Positions 1 to 8,035 of a stretch of DNA of 64,000 bases are shown piece by piece (positions within the stretch are counted from its first letter, which is position 1; each line of letters begins with the position of its first letter). The stretch is from Streptomyces fodineus (lineage in GTDB: Bacteria > Actinomycetota > Actinomycetes > Streptomycetales > Streptomycetaceae), in contig NZ_CP017248.1 in the NCBI RefSeq assembly GCF_001735805.1, positions 5,642,001 to 5,706,000 on the forward strand. Reading direction: 5' to 3'. The notes below the pieces were generated by a model that was given only the letters and a program-made list of their open reading frames with translations, was not told where the DNA came from and made no database searches. The translations under genes were made by a program, and so were the position numbers.

Positions 1-986
1 ACGGGCCGGTCGGCGGCGCTCCCCCGGGGCGCCTCCACCAGGACATCCCCGACAGGTGTCCGCGCGTACAGCACCGACCGCCCGGCCCTGCGCCGCTCCA
101 CCAGCCCCGCCTCCCTGAGCACCTTCAGATGGCGCCCCACCGAGCCCAGCCCCTGCCCGGTCACCGCCGTCAGCTGGGTGGTGCTCATGGGGGAGGCGAG
201 GAGGACCAGGACCTCGGCCCTGGAGGGTCCGAGGAGCACGCCCAAGGCCGACGGGACGGTTCGGATGCCCGCGTCGGCGAGGGCGCCGACGCACGGGTAG
301 ACCGCCGCGTAGCGCACGCCGTCGTCCCAGGCGACCCACCCCGCCCGCTGCACGGTCACCGGCACGAAGACCAGCTCGGCCCCGGAGATCTCGCGGGGCG
401 GGTACTCGTGCAGATTGATCTGGAGCAGGTTCTCGCCGAGCCAGCGGGTGCGTCCGGGCCGCAGCTCGTCGAGCACGCTCACCCAGCCGCCCCGGCTCAC
501 CCGCGCGGTCCGCGCGACCACGTCCGCCTCCAGTACCCGCCGGCGCCGCTCCCAAGACGGCCGTAGGGTCGTTTCCCACACCCACTGAAGGAGTACGGCC
601 GCCCGCTCGGGCAGGTCGTCCCGGTCCAGCTCGGCGGGGAGCGGGCCGGCGAGCGCGGTGCGCAGATGGGCGCGGGCCGCCTCCGGTGCGGTCGAGCGGA
701 CCCGGGCGAGCTCGTCCGCGAACGCCTCCCCGCCGCGGGGTGCCGGGGTCAGGAAGTCCGCGATCCACTCCCGGCCGAGCCCGGCCCGCACCAGCCGTGC
801 CGTCACCGGGTCCGCCGCCAGCCGGGCGCGGTAGGCGGGCAGATGGGCGCGCAGCCACGCGTGCTCACCGGGATGAGCGGCGTCCCCCGCGTGCAGCAGC
901 TTCAGGCAGGCGAAAGTCTCGGCGAGCGGCGAGACGACGAACCGGCTGCGGGCGAGCGTGTCCGCGTTGAGCTGCCACAGGCCCAC
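1..986 (-). CDS. ArsR-like winged-helix transcriptional regulator (3' end outside window)
   Basis: I translated this frame by hand. It starts at a GTG (986) with a GAGGGGG ribosome binding site seven bases upstream and stays open to the window edge, so the C-terminus is cut off. About 230 residues without a recognised fold come first, then a winged helix near residues 255-310 with a readable recognition-helix region (TGQGLGSVGRHLKVLREAGL). An N-terminal domain of unknown function plus a C-terminal ArsR-type HTH is a common Streptomyces layout (I recall it as DUF5937). It is divergent from the MFS gene at 1073, with 86 bp between, so it probably controls that exporter. Family is fairly sure; ligand is unknown. 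Confidence 0.78.
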   Translation of the reverse strand, partial: MGLWQLNADTLARSRFVVSPLAETFACLKLLHAGDAAHPGEHAWLRAHLPAYRARLAADPVTARLVRAGLGREWIADFLTPAPRGGEAFADELARVRSTAPEAARAHLRTALAGPLPAELDRDDLPERAAVLLQWVWETTLRPSWERRRRVLEADVVARTARVSRGGWVSVLDELRPGRTRWLGENLLQINLHEYPPREISGAELVFVPVTVQRAGWVAWDDGVRYAAVYPCVGALADAGIRTVPSALGVLLGPSRAEVLVLLASPMSTTQLTAVTGQGLGSVGRHLKVLREAGLVERRRAGRSVLYARTPVGDVLVEAPRGSAADRP

Positions 987-1072
987 TCCGGCACCCCCTC
1001 ACGGCCGTACGACCTTTCGCGCTGTGGCGAAACAATAACCAGCCGGTCCGTGAGCCGCCGAGACTCCCAGGC

Positions 1073-2269
1073 ATGTCCAGCTATCGATCCCTGTTCCGCA
1101 CCCCGGAGTTCACCCCGCTCTTTCTCGGCTCGGCCGCGCAGACCGCCGCGCAGACGGTCGGCGGGCTGGCCCTGGCCACGCTCGTGTACCGGGCCACCGG
1201 CTCGCCGCTGCTGTCGGCGGTGAGCATGTTCGGCCCGTCGCTCGCCCAGGTGCTGGGCGCGACCTTCCTGCTGTCCGGCGCCGACCGGCTGCCCCCGCGT
1301 ACGGCGCTGTCCGTGATCGCGCTGGCCTTCGCGGCCGGTACGGCGGTGCAGGCGGTACCCGGTCTGCCGGTCGGCGCGGTCTTCGGTGTCGTCCTGGTCC
1401 TGGGCCTCGTGGCCTCCCTGGGCGGCGGGGTCCGCTGGGGCCTGCTGAACGAGATCCTGGCCAAGGACGGCTATCTGCCGGGGCGTTCGCTGTTCAACAT
1501 GATGAGCGGGCTGATGCAGATCGCCGGTTTCGCCACCGGCGGCGCCCTGCTCGCGATGCTCTCCCCGCGCGTCTGCCTGCTGCTGTCGGCGGCGCTGTAC
1601 CTGCTGGCCGCGCTCGCCCTGCGGCTCGGCCTGACCGCGCGCCCGCCCCGGACGGCGGGCCGCCCGTCCCCGTCGGCGACCTGGCGCACCAACGCCCTGC
1701 TGTGGTCGTCCCGCCCGCGCCGCCTCACCTACCTGGGCCTGTGGCTGCCCAACGGCCTGGTCGTCGGCTGCGAGTCCCTGTACGTGTCGTACGCGCCGCA
1801 CGCCGCCGGCGCCCTGTTCGCCTGCGGGGCGTTCGGCATGCTCGCCGGCGATGTGACGGTGGGCCGGCTGCTGCCGCCCGCGGTACGGCGCCGACTGGCC
1901 ACGCCCCTGTTGCTGTTGCTGGCGACGCCGTACCTGCTGTTCTGCGCGCACCCGCCCCTCGCCGTGGCGGTGGTGTGCGCGACGGTCGCCTCCGTGGGCT
2001 TCGGCGCGAGCCTCGTCCAGCAGGAGCGGCTGATGCGGCTGACCCCGGACGAACTCGCCGGCCAGGCGCTGGGCCTGCACTCCTCCGGCATGCTGACCAT
2101 GCAGGGCGTGAGCGCCTCGCTGGCCGGCGCGGTGGCCCAACTCACCTCGCCCGCCGCGGGGATGACGATGATGGCGGCGGGCTCGGTGGGTGTGACGCTG
2201 GCGCTCGCTACGGCTGCTCGGCGTTCTCCGGAGCCGGGGCGGGAGCCTGCTGCGGCCGAGGCGTGCTGA
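1073..2269 (+). CDS. MFS transporter
   Basis: A 398-residue membrane protein with about 12 hydrophobic segments. It opens with a short polar N-terminus (MSSYRSLFRTPEF) followed by a typical first MFS helix. The size and the Arg-bearing cytoplasmic loops fit drug or metabolite exporters of the major facilitator superfamily, but nothing identifies the substrate. It is divergent from the ArsR-like regulator, the usual pairing for a regulated exporter. Its last 62 bases overlap the convergent SPFH gene, and the C-terminal tail is Ala/Pro/Glu-rich. The ATG lacks a strong ribosome binding site. Confidence 0.85.
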   Translation: MSSYRSLFRTPEFTPLFLGSAAQTAAQTVGGLALATLVYRATGSPLLSAVSMFGPSLAQVLGATFLLSGADRLPPRTALSVIALAFAAGTAVQAVPGLPVGAVFGVVLVLGLVASLGGGVRWGLLNEILAKDGYLPGRSLFNMMSGLMQIAGFATGGALLAMLSPRVCLLLSAALYLLAALALRLGLTARPPRTAGRPSPSATWRTNALLWSSRPRRLTYLGLWLPNGLVVGCESLYVSYAPHAAGALFACGAFGMLAGDVTVGRLLPPAVRRRLATPLLLLLATPYLLFCAHPPLAVAVVCATVASVGFGASLVQQERLMRLTPDELAGQALGLHSSGMLTMQGVSASLAGAVAQLTSPAAGMTMMAAGSVGVTLALATAARRSPEPGREPAAAEAC

Positions 2270-3041
2270 CGTCGGCGTCGATCTTCTGCACGGCCCGGTC
2301 GAAATAGCGCAGCAGCTCGACGGGGAAGGGCATCACGAGGGTCGAGTTCTTCTCGGCGGCGACCTCGACGACCGTCTGCAGGAGCCGCAGCTGCATGGCC
2401 TCCGGTGTGTCGGCCATGATCCTGGAGGCGTTGGCGAGCTGCTGCGCGGCCTGGAACTCACCGTCGGCCGTGATGACCCGGGCCCGCCGCTCCCGCTCGG
2501 CCTCGGCCTGCCGCGACATGGAGCGCTTCAGCGACTCCGGCAGCTGTACGTCCTTGATCTCGACGCGATCGATGTGAACGCCCCACCCCGCGGCCGGACT
2601 GTCGATCATCAGCGCCAGCCCTTCGTGCAGCCGCTCCCGGTCACTCAACAAGTCGTCCAGATCGCTCTTGCCGATGATGGACCGCAGCGAGGACTGGGCG
2701 ACCTGCCCGACGGCGAAGACGTAGTCCTGCACCTCGATGGCGGCGCGCACCGGGTCCGTGACCCGGAAATAGACGACCGCGTCCACCTTCACCGACACGT
2801 TGTCCCTGGTGATGCCCTCCTGGGTGGGCACGGGCATGGTCACGACCTGCACGTTCACCTTGCGCATACGGTCGGCGAAGGGGATCAGGAAGGTGACGCC
2901 CGGCTGCCGGTGGTCCGGCAGCGCCTTCCCCCACCGGAACACGACCCCGCGCTCCACCTGGTTGACCACCCGCATTCCGCTCTTCAGCACGAGCAGCGCC
3001 AACAGCGCCACCACGACGACCGCCACCACGGTGCCTTCCAT
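2208..3041 (-). CDS. SPFH/Band-7 (slipin-type) membrane protein
   Basis: A 277-residue protein with one N-terminal transmembrane anchor (residues 4-20), then a Band-7/SPFH domain starting near NQVERGVVFRWGKALPD. Next comes the Ala/Glu-rich coiled coil typical of slipins (RSMSRQAEAERERRARVI) and a short Pro/Ala tail. Slipins oligomerise on the inner membrane face and organise membrane microdomains; some pair with NfeD proteases, but no nfeD is nearby. The start is supported by GGAG four bases before the ATG. The 3' end overlaps the convergent MFS gene by 62 bp. Confidence 0.9.
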   Translation of the reverse strand: MEGTVVAVVVVALLALLVLKSGMRVVNQVERGVVFRWGKALPDHRQPGVTFLIPFADRMRKVNVQVVTMPVPTQEGITRDNVSVKVDAVVYFRVTDPVRAAIEVQDYVFAVGQVAQSSLRSIIGKSDLDDLLSDRERLHEGLALMIDSPAAGWGVHIDRVEIKDVQLPESLKRSMSRQAEAERERRARVITADGEFQAAQQLANASRIMADTPEAMQLRLLQTVVEVAAEKNSTLVMPFPVELLRYFDRAVQKIDADVSTPRPQQAPAPAPENAEQP

Positions 3042-3127
3042 GGCACTCCATTCCTCGCAACGGCACGGACAGGGGAAAGGACACCGGCCATGGCCGAATG
3101 GATGCGGCGGCTCACGTCATGAATGCG

Positions 3128-4396
3128 TCAAGAATGAGGTGCGGGCACCGGGGGCTGGTCCGGCCAGCAGAACGCGTACCGGGGGTCGCCGCCGCGGCTC
3201 AGCCGTACGAAGCGCAGGAGTTCGCGGACGATGCCCGCGTTGCCCATGGCCCAGCCGGTGCACGGTTCGAGGTCGCTCGGGGTGGCCCGGTGCTCGACAT
3301 TGGACCAGCGGGCGCCGTCGCCGTCCCGGATCGCGCGGGCGGCGAGGTCCGCGACCAGGACGTGGGCGAAGTCGTACGGGTCCTGCTGCTCGGCGATCCG
3401 GTCGCAGGCCAGGGCGAGGACGCCCGCGGTGCCGCAGCAGCGGCCGCTGTTGTCCCAGAAGCCGGGGCGCAGCCGCTGGGGCAGGCCGGAGTGGGTGACG
3501 GTGTGCCAGCAGCGGTCGGCGAGGGCGGTCCAGACGGGGTCGGCGGTGACGTCCCGCAGCAGCCGGAAGACCTGGGCGTCACCGGCCGGGCCGTGGCACC
3601 AGCCGTAGCTGAGGGGCTCGATCACATCGGGGCGGTACTGCGGGGTGGAGTGCCGCACCAGGAAGCCCTCCGGCCCCGCTTCGTCCCGCGCCACGACGTC
3701 CGCGGCGCCGGCCAGCGCGAGCTCGACCAGGTCGGCACGGCCGGTGGCCCGGCCGACCCGGGCCAGCGCCAGGACGATGCCGAGTGCGCCGTGCGAGATG
3801 TGGTGCAGACGGGCCTCGACGCCCGTGCGGTGGGCCCACTGGACACCCGCTGGGGTCTTCTCCGCCGTCCGCAGATACGGCTCCATGGCGAGGACGGCCA
3901 GTTCGGCGTCACCGGCCATGAGCGCGCCCAGACCGATTCCCGCGTTGCCGCCCATCAGCTCGAACAACTCGCCCCAGCGCGCCCCGTCGAAGCGCGACCG
4001 CACGAGTTCCAGCGCCCGGTCGGCGTCGGCGCCGGCGGCCGTGTCGCCGAGTTCGTCATGAACGGCCCGCAAGGCGAGGGCCATTCCGGTGCGCCCGAAG
4101 TAGAGGGAGTCGTCATCGAAACCGTCGACGAAATCCGCGAGGCCGCGGGCGGCGCGCAGGGCGGTGTCGGCGTAGAAGTCGTCACCGAAGTGCCGCCAGG
4201 CCTCCAGGAGCACGGGGACGATCCCGGCCGTACCGCCGTAGAGCATCGGATCGAGCTCGTCGTCCGAGGCCCTGCCGGCCCAGGCGATCCCTCCCCCAGC
4301 AGTCTCCCGACCCGCGCCGACCAGCCACCGCAGCCCGTCCACCACGAGCCCCTCGACCTCACCCACCGCCACAACCGCGGCCCCTGTCCCCGTCAT
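3128..4396 (-). CDS. Stand-alone LanC-like lanthionine cyclase family protein
   Basis: 422 residues, the usual LanC length, with the repeated GG/GAGG-type turns of the alpha,alpha-toroid (YGGTAGIV, GNAGIGLG, SHGALGIVLA). Active-site features are visible: His202 in ISHGALG, Cys267-His268 in YGWCHGPAG, and Cys320-Cys321 in GRCCGTAG. LanC enzymes bind zinc through Cys, Cys and His; here the CHG motif reads CCG, so the three ligands would be Cys267, Cys320 and Cys321, as in ProcM-type LanM cyclases. No precursor peptide, dehydratase or LanB-like gene is in reach, so it is either an orphan cyclase acting on a remote substrate or a LanC-like protein of another role. Confidence 0.88.
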   Translation of the reverse strand: MTGTGAAVVAVGEVEGLVVDGLRWLVGAGRETAGGGIAWAGRASDDELDPMLYGGTAGIVPVLLEAWRHFGDDFYADTALRAARGLADFVDGFDDDSLYFGRTGMALALRAVHDELGDTAAGADADRALELVRSRFDGARWGELFELMGGNAGIGLGALMAGDAELAVLAMEPYLRTAEKTPAGVQWAHRTGVEARLHHISHGALGIVLALARVGRATGRADLVELALAGAADVVARDEAGPEGFLVRHSTPQYRPDVIEPLSYGWCHGPAGDAQVFRLLRDVTADPVWTALADRCWHTVTHSGLPQRLRPGFWDNSGRCCGTAGVLALACDRIAEQQDPYDFAHVLVADLAARAIRDGDGARWSNVEHRATPSDLEPCTGWAMGNAGIVRELLRFVRLSRGGDPRYAFCWPDQPPVPAPHS

Positions 4397-4989
4397 GCCC
4401 CCACCCTGACATGATCTTCGGACCCAGCCCAGAGGGAATGGCCTCGACAGGGCGCCAACAAATCAACACGATCCACCGGCCTCCACCGGGGCGCTCACCT
4501 ACGCTCCGCCGTCTTCTTCGCCGTCGGGGCCATCCCGGCGTTGACGAGGAGGTGAGCGCATGCCTCGCCATAACGAGGCAGTCTCTGGGGAGAGTTGTTC
4601 CGCATCGGGTCGATCTTGCACTCGTTGTGAGTCCTGTCGCGCGAGGTGCGGGAGGTCCGGTTGTTGGTGTCGGCGTATGTGAAGCCAGAGCGGTGGCGGT
4701 GCGCGCGAGGTACGGCGTGACCAAGGCGGTCCCTTTGATGGCCGCGTGCGGCCTCGCCCTGGGCGGTCTCACCCCCTGGGCCGGGGCCGGAAAGGCGGCC
4801 CGGCGCGGATCGGGGTCTCGTCCGGGCGGGTGTTCCTGCCGTACGGCGACGGCGGACAGACCGCGGTGGAGCAGTGCGGCAGAGCCAGCCACTTCGATCG
4901 ACACTGACGAAGGCTCGTCCCGGCCGGCGCGACGGCGCCGGACTTCCCCGCGATTCGCAAACGCCGACGCCACGGTGCAGGGTGGATCC
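4397..4989. other. Intergenic stretch with possible gene relic
   Basis: 593 bp between the divergent LanC-like gene and the phosphatase. No convincing complete gene. At about 4718-4790 the plus strand encodes something like a signal peptide (GTG start, MTKAVPLMAACGLALGG). Shifted by two frames, 4796-4908 continues with coding-like residues (SSGRVFLPYGDGGQTAVEQC) before a TGA. This could be a frameshifted small secreted-protein gene, but it is weak. The promoter of the phosphatase should also lie here. Confidence 0.3.
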
Positions 4990-6135
4990 GTGGACATGCC
5001 GCAAGGCTGGGCCGGGTTGCGGCCGCCGTGGCAGTCAAGCCATGCGCTGCTGGTGATACCGCTCGTGCTCATCGTGGTGATCACGATGGTGGACCAGGTG
5101 GTCCCGGCCGACGTGCATCTCGGCCCGCTGCTGGTCATCGCTCCAGCGATCACCGCCTCGTTCGCCGGTCCCTGGGCGACGGGGTTGATCGGGTTCCTGA
5201 CCGTGGGGGCGCAGGCGTACATCGGGTGGCACTTCGGCGTGCTGTTCTCCCGCAATGTGCTGGTGCAGATCCTCGCCCTGGCGGTGCTGTCAGCCCTGAT
5301 CGTCTTCTTCTGCGCGGTGCGCGAGCGCCACCGTCGGCAGCTCGCCCAGGTGCGCTCGGTCGCCGAGGCGACACAGCATGCTCTGCTGTGGCCGCTGCCT
5401 GGGCAGATAGGACCCGTGAGGATCGCGTGTCTGTATCTGGCCGCGGAGGACGAGGCACAGATCGGGGGTGACCTGTATGCCGCCGCGTCCACCGGCAGCA
5501 GCGTGCGGATCATGATCGGTGACGTCCGCGGCAAGGGGCTGTCCGCCATCGGGGAGGCCGCCCTCCTCATCGGGGCATTCCGCGAGGCCGCGCATCAGCA
5601 CACCGCCCTGCCGGCGCTCGCCGCCGCCCTGGAACAGAGCGCGGACCGCAACCTGGCCCACTTGGAGCCGGATGGCGAGGCGGGCGAACGGTTCGCCACC
5701 GCGCTGCTGATGGACATCCCCTACGACGATCCCGTCACTCGGGTCGTCAGCTGCGGGCATCCGCCGCCCCTGCTGCTCAGTCACGGCAGCGTCGTCACGG
5801 TTCCCGTCCATCCGGCGCCCCCGCTCGGGGTCAGCGGCTCGCTACCGGTGGACTACACCCTGGATGTGTTCTCCTTCGAGCCCGGCGACACCCTCCTGCT
5901 CTACACCGACGGTGTGATCGAGGCACGCGACGCCACGGGTGCTTTCTACCCACTCACGCAGCGGGCCGCCCAGTGGATCGGGAGCACCCCTGAAGCGCTT
6001 CTGCTCCACCTCCGGCGCGATCTCTTCGCCCACGTAGGGGGCCGCCTCCACGACGATGCCGCGCTGGTCGCACTGAGCTGCACGCCGCACGCCGATGCAG
6101 GCCGCCATCGCCGCGGACGCGGCAAGCAGCCCTAG
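4990..6135 (+). CDS. Membrane-anchored PP2C/SpoIIE-type serine phosphatase
   Basis: 381 residues from the GTG at 4990 (ATG at 4996 is the alternative). The longer reading frame back to 4411 is Arg/Pro-rich, lacks membrane or domain character and is unlikely. Residues about 15-100 form three or four transmembrane segments. The rest is a SpoIIE/RsbU-like phosphatase with GGDLYAA, DVRGKGLSAIGEA, SCGHPPPLLL, LLYTDGVIEARD and the final DDAALVAL, carrying the acidic metal-binding residues. Streptomyces has many such enzymes that dephosphorylate anti-sigma-factor antagonists; the partner is not encoded nearby. A hairpin-repeat array follows the stop. Confidence 0.88.
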   Translation: MDMPQGWAGLRPPWQSSHALLVIPLVLIVVITMVDQVVPADVHLGPLLVIAPAITASFAGPWATGLIGFLTVGAQAYIGWHFGVLFSRNVLVQILALAVLSALIVFFCAVRERHRRQLAQVRSVAEATQHALLWPLPGQIGPVRIACLYLAAEDEAQIGGDLYAAASTGSSVRIMIGDVRGKGLSAIGEAALLIGAFREAAHQHTALPALAAALEQSADRNLAHLEPDGEAGERFATALLMDIPYDDPVTRVVSCGHPPPLLLSHGSVVTVPVHPAPPLGVSGSLPVDYTLDVFSFEPGDTLLLYTDGVIEARDATGAFYPLTQRAAQWIGSTPEALLLHLRRDLFAHVGGRLHDDAALVALSCTPHADAGRHRRGRGKQP

Positions 6136-6206
6136 GCTCCCGGATTCGCCGGGCTGTGGTTCCGCAGGACAGGACGGCTCGTATGCCCTGGAGATGGCCT
6201 CGTTGG

Positions 6207-6290
6207 GTCCGCAAGGCGGTCCCGTCAGGTCCGCAAGGCGGTCTCGTCAGGTCCGCAAGGCGGTCTCGTCAGGTCCGCAAGGCGGTCTCG
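6207..6290. repeat. 22-bp tandem repeat, 3.8 copies, each a small hairpin
   Basis: Four head-to-tail copies of a 22-bp unit (6207-6228, 6229-6250, 6251-6272, 6273-6290, the last truncated) with one base change in copy 1. Each holds CCGC-AAG-GCGG, which can fold into a 4-bp stem. The array lies between the converging ends of the phosphatase and arsC genes, where a bidirectional terminator would be expected. Confidence 0.85.
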
Positions 6291-6317
6291 GATGCGTCGC
6301 GCCGACGGCCCTGGTGG

Positions 6318-6743
6318 TCATGGCGCCGTGGGGATCCCGAGCTCGGCGAGCAGGCCACGCACGCGCTGTTCGATGTCGTCCCGGATGGGCCGGACGGCGT
6401 TGACTCCCCGGCCCGCCGGATCGTCCAGCCGCCAGTCCAGGTACCGCTTGCCGGGGAAGACGGGGCAGGCGTCGCCGCAGCCCATCGTGATGACCACGTC
6501 CGAGGACCGCACCGCCTCGGTGGTGAGGACCTTCGGTGTCGCGGCGGAGATGTCGATGCCCACCTCTGCCATGGCCTGGACGACCGCGGGGTTGACGGCG
6601 TCGGCGGGGGCGGAGCCGGCCGAGCGGACCTCCACCCGGTCGCCGCCGAGACGAGTGAGGAAGGCGGCGCCCATCTGGGAGCGGCCGGCGTTGTGGACGC
6701 AGACGAACAGGACCGACAGACGCGGGGCGGCGGGAGCGCTCAT
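6318..6743 (-). CDS. arsC: Arsenate reductase ArsC, low-molecular-weight phosphatase type
   Basis: 141 residues reducing arsenate to arsenite. The phosphatase P-loop CVHNAGRS begins at Cys15. Resolving Cys89 and Cys93 sit in MGCGDACPVFPG, and the LDDPAG motif carries the general acid aspartate. This is the thioredoxin- or mycothiol-coupled ArsC family rather than the glutaredoxin type; which reductant is used cannot be read from sequence. It is the last gene of arsR-aquaporin-arsC, 31 bp after the aquaporin stop. Confidence 0.93.
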   Translation of the reverse strand: MSAPAAPRLSVLFVCVHNAGRSQMGAAFLTRLGGDRVEVRSAGSAPADAVNPAVVQAMAEVGIDISAATPKVLTTEAVRSSDVVITMGCGDACPVFPGKRYLDWRLDDPAGRGVNAVRPIRDDIEQRVRGLLAELGIPTAP

Positions 6744-6774
6744 GGCAGACGTCTTTCAGGAGAGCCGGAGTGGG

Positions 6775-7527
6775 TCAGGAAGAGGCGGGTTCGGGTTCGC
6801 CGTGGTGAACCACGACCACGACCTCGTCCGCGGCGGGGGCGGCGGCGGGGGCGGGACGGCCGTACGCAGCGATGACGGCACCCAGCCCGAGCACGGCTCC
6901 GGCCAGTTGGGCGGCGATGAACGGGGCGACGGAGGCGGGCGCGATGCCGGCGAACGTGTCGGTGAAGGCCCGGCCGATGGTCACCGCCGGGTTCGCGAAC
7001 GAGGTCGAGGAGGTGAACCAGTAGGCGGCCCCGATGTACGAGGCCACGGCCACCGGGGCGAGGGATGATCGGCCGATGCGGTCGAGGCCGAAGACCAGCA
7101 GGATCAGCCCGGCCGTGGCGACCACCTCACCGAGCCACAGGTGTGCGGCGGACCGGTCGTGCGTGGACCACTTGACCAGTGGCTTGGCGAACATCGCGTC
7201 GGCCAGGACCGCCCCGCCGACGGCCCCGGCGATCTGGGCGGGGAGGTAGGCGGCGACATCTCGCGCGGTGAGGCCGTCGGCGTTGCGGCGACCGCTGAAC
7301 CAGGCGGCCAGGGTGACAACGGGGTTGAAATGCGCACCCGACACCGGCCCGAACAGGGCGATGAGCACGCCGAGGCCGAAAACGGTGGCGAGCGAGTCGG
7401 CCAGCAACCGCACACCCACGTCACGCGACAGCTCGGTCGCCTGGATGCCGGAGCCGACCACGACGGCGACCAGCAGACAGGTTCCGACGGCCTCGGCGGC
7501 GAGCCGTCGGCCCAGCGGCGGGGTCAC
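6775..7527 (-). CDS. Aquaglyceroporin (MIP family) of the ars operon
   Basis: 250 residues with six membrane segments and the two half-helix motifs, HFNPVV and FANPAV, that define aquaporins. The start is a GTG at 7527 whose first bases form GTGA with the arsR stop, a 4-bp overlap implying coupled translation; the frame running further upstream would sit inside arsR. In ars operons such AqpS-like channels let arsenite leave down its gradient, replacing an ArsB or Acr3 pump, and no pump gene is present here. The C-terminal tail is Val/His/Glu-rich. Confidence 0.9.
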   Translation of the reverse strand: MTPPLGRRLAAEAVGTCLLVAVVVGSGIQATELSRDVGVRLLADSLATVFGLGVLIALFGPVSGAHFNPVVTLAAWFSGRRNADGLTARDVAAYLPAQIAGAVGGAVLADAMFAKPLVKWSTHDRSAAHLWLGEVVATAGLILLVFGLDRIGRSSLAPVAVASYIGAAYWFTSSTSFANPAVTIGRAFTDTFAGIAPASVAPFIAAQLAGAVLGLGAVIAAYGRPAPAAAPAADEVVVVVHHGEPEPASS

Positions 7528-7895
7528 GCGGTGGCTCCTTCGGTATGCGGCGTGGCCAGGAACGCGGCCAGCCGGTCCAGGGCGCCGGGCAGAATCCGGT
7601 AGTAGACCCAGGTGCCGCGACGCTCGCAGTCGATGAGGCCGGCCTGCCGCAGCAGCTTGAGATGGTGGGAGATCGTCGGCTGGGACAGATCGAACGCGGG
7701 CGTCATCTCGCACACGCACACCTCGCCGCCCGCGCGGGAGGCGATCATCGACAGCAGCCGGAGCCTGACCGGGTCCCCAAGGGCCTTGAAGACCTTGGCC
7801 AGCTCCGCTGCGCGCCCCTCGTCGAGCGGCGCCGCGGACACCTCCGGGCAGCAGGCACCGTCCTGGCCGATCAACTCAAGCTCCTGTTTCGACAT
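7524..7895 (-). CDS. arsR: ArsR-family arsenic-sensing repressor
   Basis: 123 residues with a winged helix centred on LSQPTISHHLKLLRQAGL. A cysteine pair in the helix region (Cys60 and Cys62 in EVCVCEM) matches the CxC arsenite site of classical ArsR, and an additional CC lies at 15-16. It should repress its own operon and the divergent arsM until As(III) binds. The first gene of arsR-aquaporin-arsC, with an inverted repeat just upstream of its start that is a good operator candidate. Confidence 0.93.
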   Translation of the reverse strand: MSKQELELIGQDGACCPEVSAAPLDEGRAAELAKVFKALGDPVRLRLLSMIASRAGGEVCVCEMTPAFDLSQPTISHHLKLLRQAGLIDCERRGTWVYYRILPGALDRLAAFLATPHTEGATA

Positions 7896-7904
7896 GCCTC
7901 TATG

Positions 7905-7951
7905 TTGACGTTTCTCGATGCAAGGCGCAAGGTTGCATCAACGAACGTCAA
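7905..7951. promoter_or_regulatory. Probable ArsR operator between arsR and arsM
   Basis: Two 19-bp arms, 7905-7923 and 7933-7951, are inverted copies matching at 15 of 19 positions (TTGACGTT...GATGCAA against TTGCATC...AACGTCAA), separated by 9 bp. The site starts 10 bp upstream of the arsR ATG and lies about 85 bp upstream of arsM, so one bound repressor could shut both directions. Confidence 0.72.
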
Positions 7952-8035
7952 TACAAGCTCTTCGGGGCGCCGCCGCGCCGCCGCTCCGCCCATGGCCTGC
8001 CGGGCGCGTTCGCCCCTTCACCCAGGAGTGCAGTC

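Noticed and set aside
902..2140. 412-codon minus-strand frame opposite the MFS gene
   Set aside because: Gln/Arg/Gly-rich shadow; the real minus-strand gene is the ArsR-like regulator in another frame.
3128..4396. LanC-like gene as part of a lanthipeptide cluster
   Set aside because: No precursor peptide, dehydratase, protease or transporter of the LanT type nearby; treated as an orphan.
4411..4989. N-terminal extension of the SpoIIE-type phosphatase
   Set aside because: Arg/Pro-rich, no membrane or domain pattern, overlaps the neighbouring promoter; GTG 4990 gives a normal membrane-anchored start.
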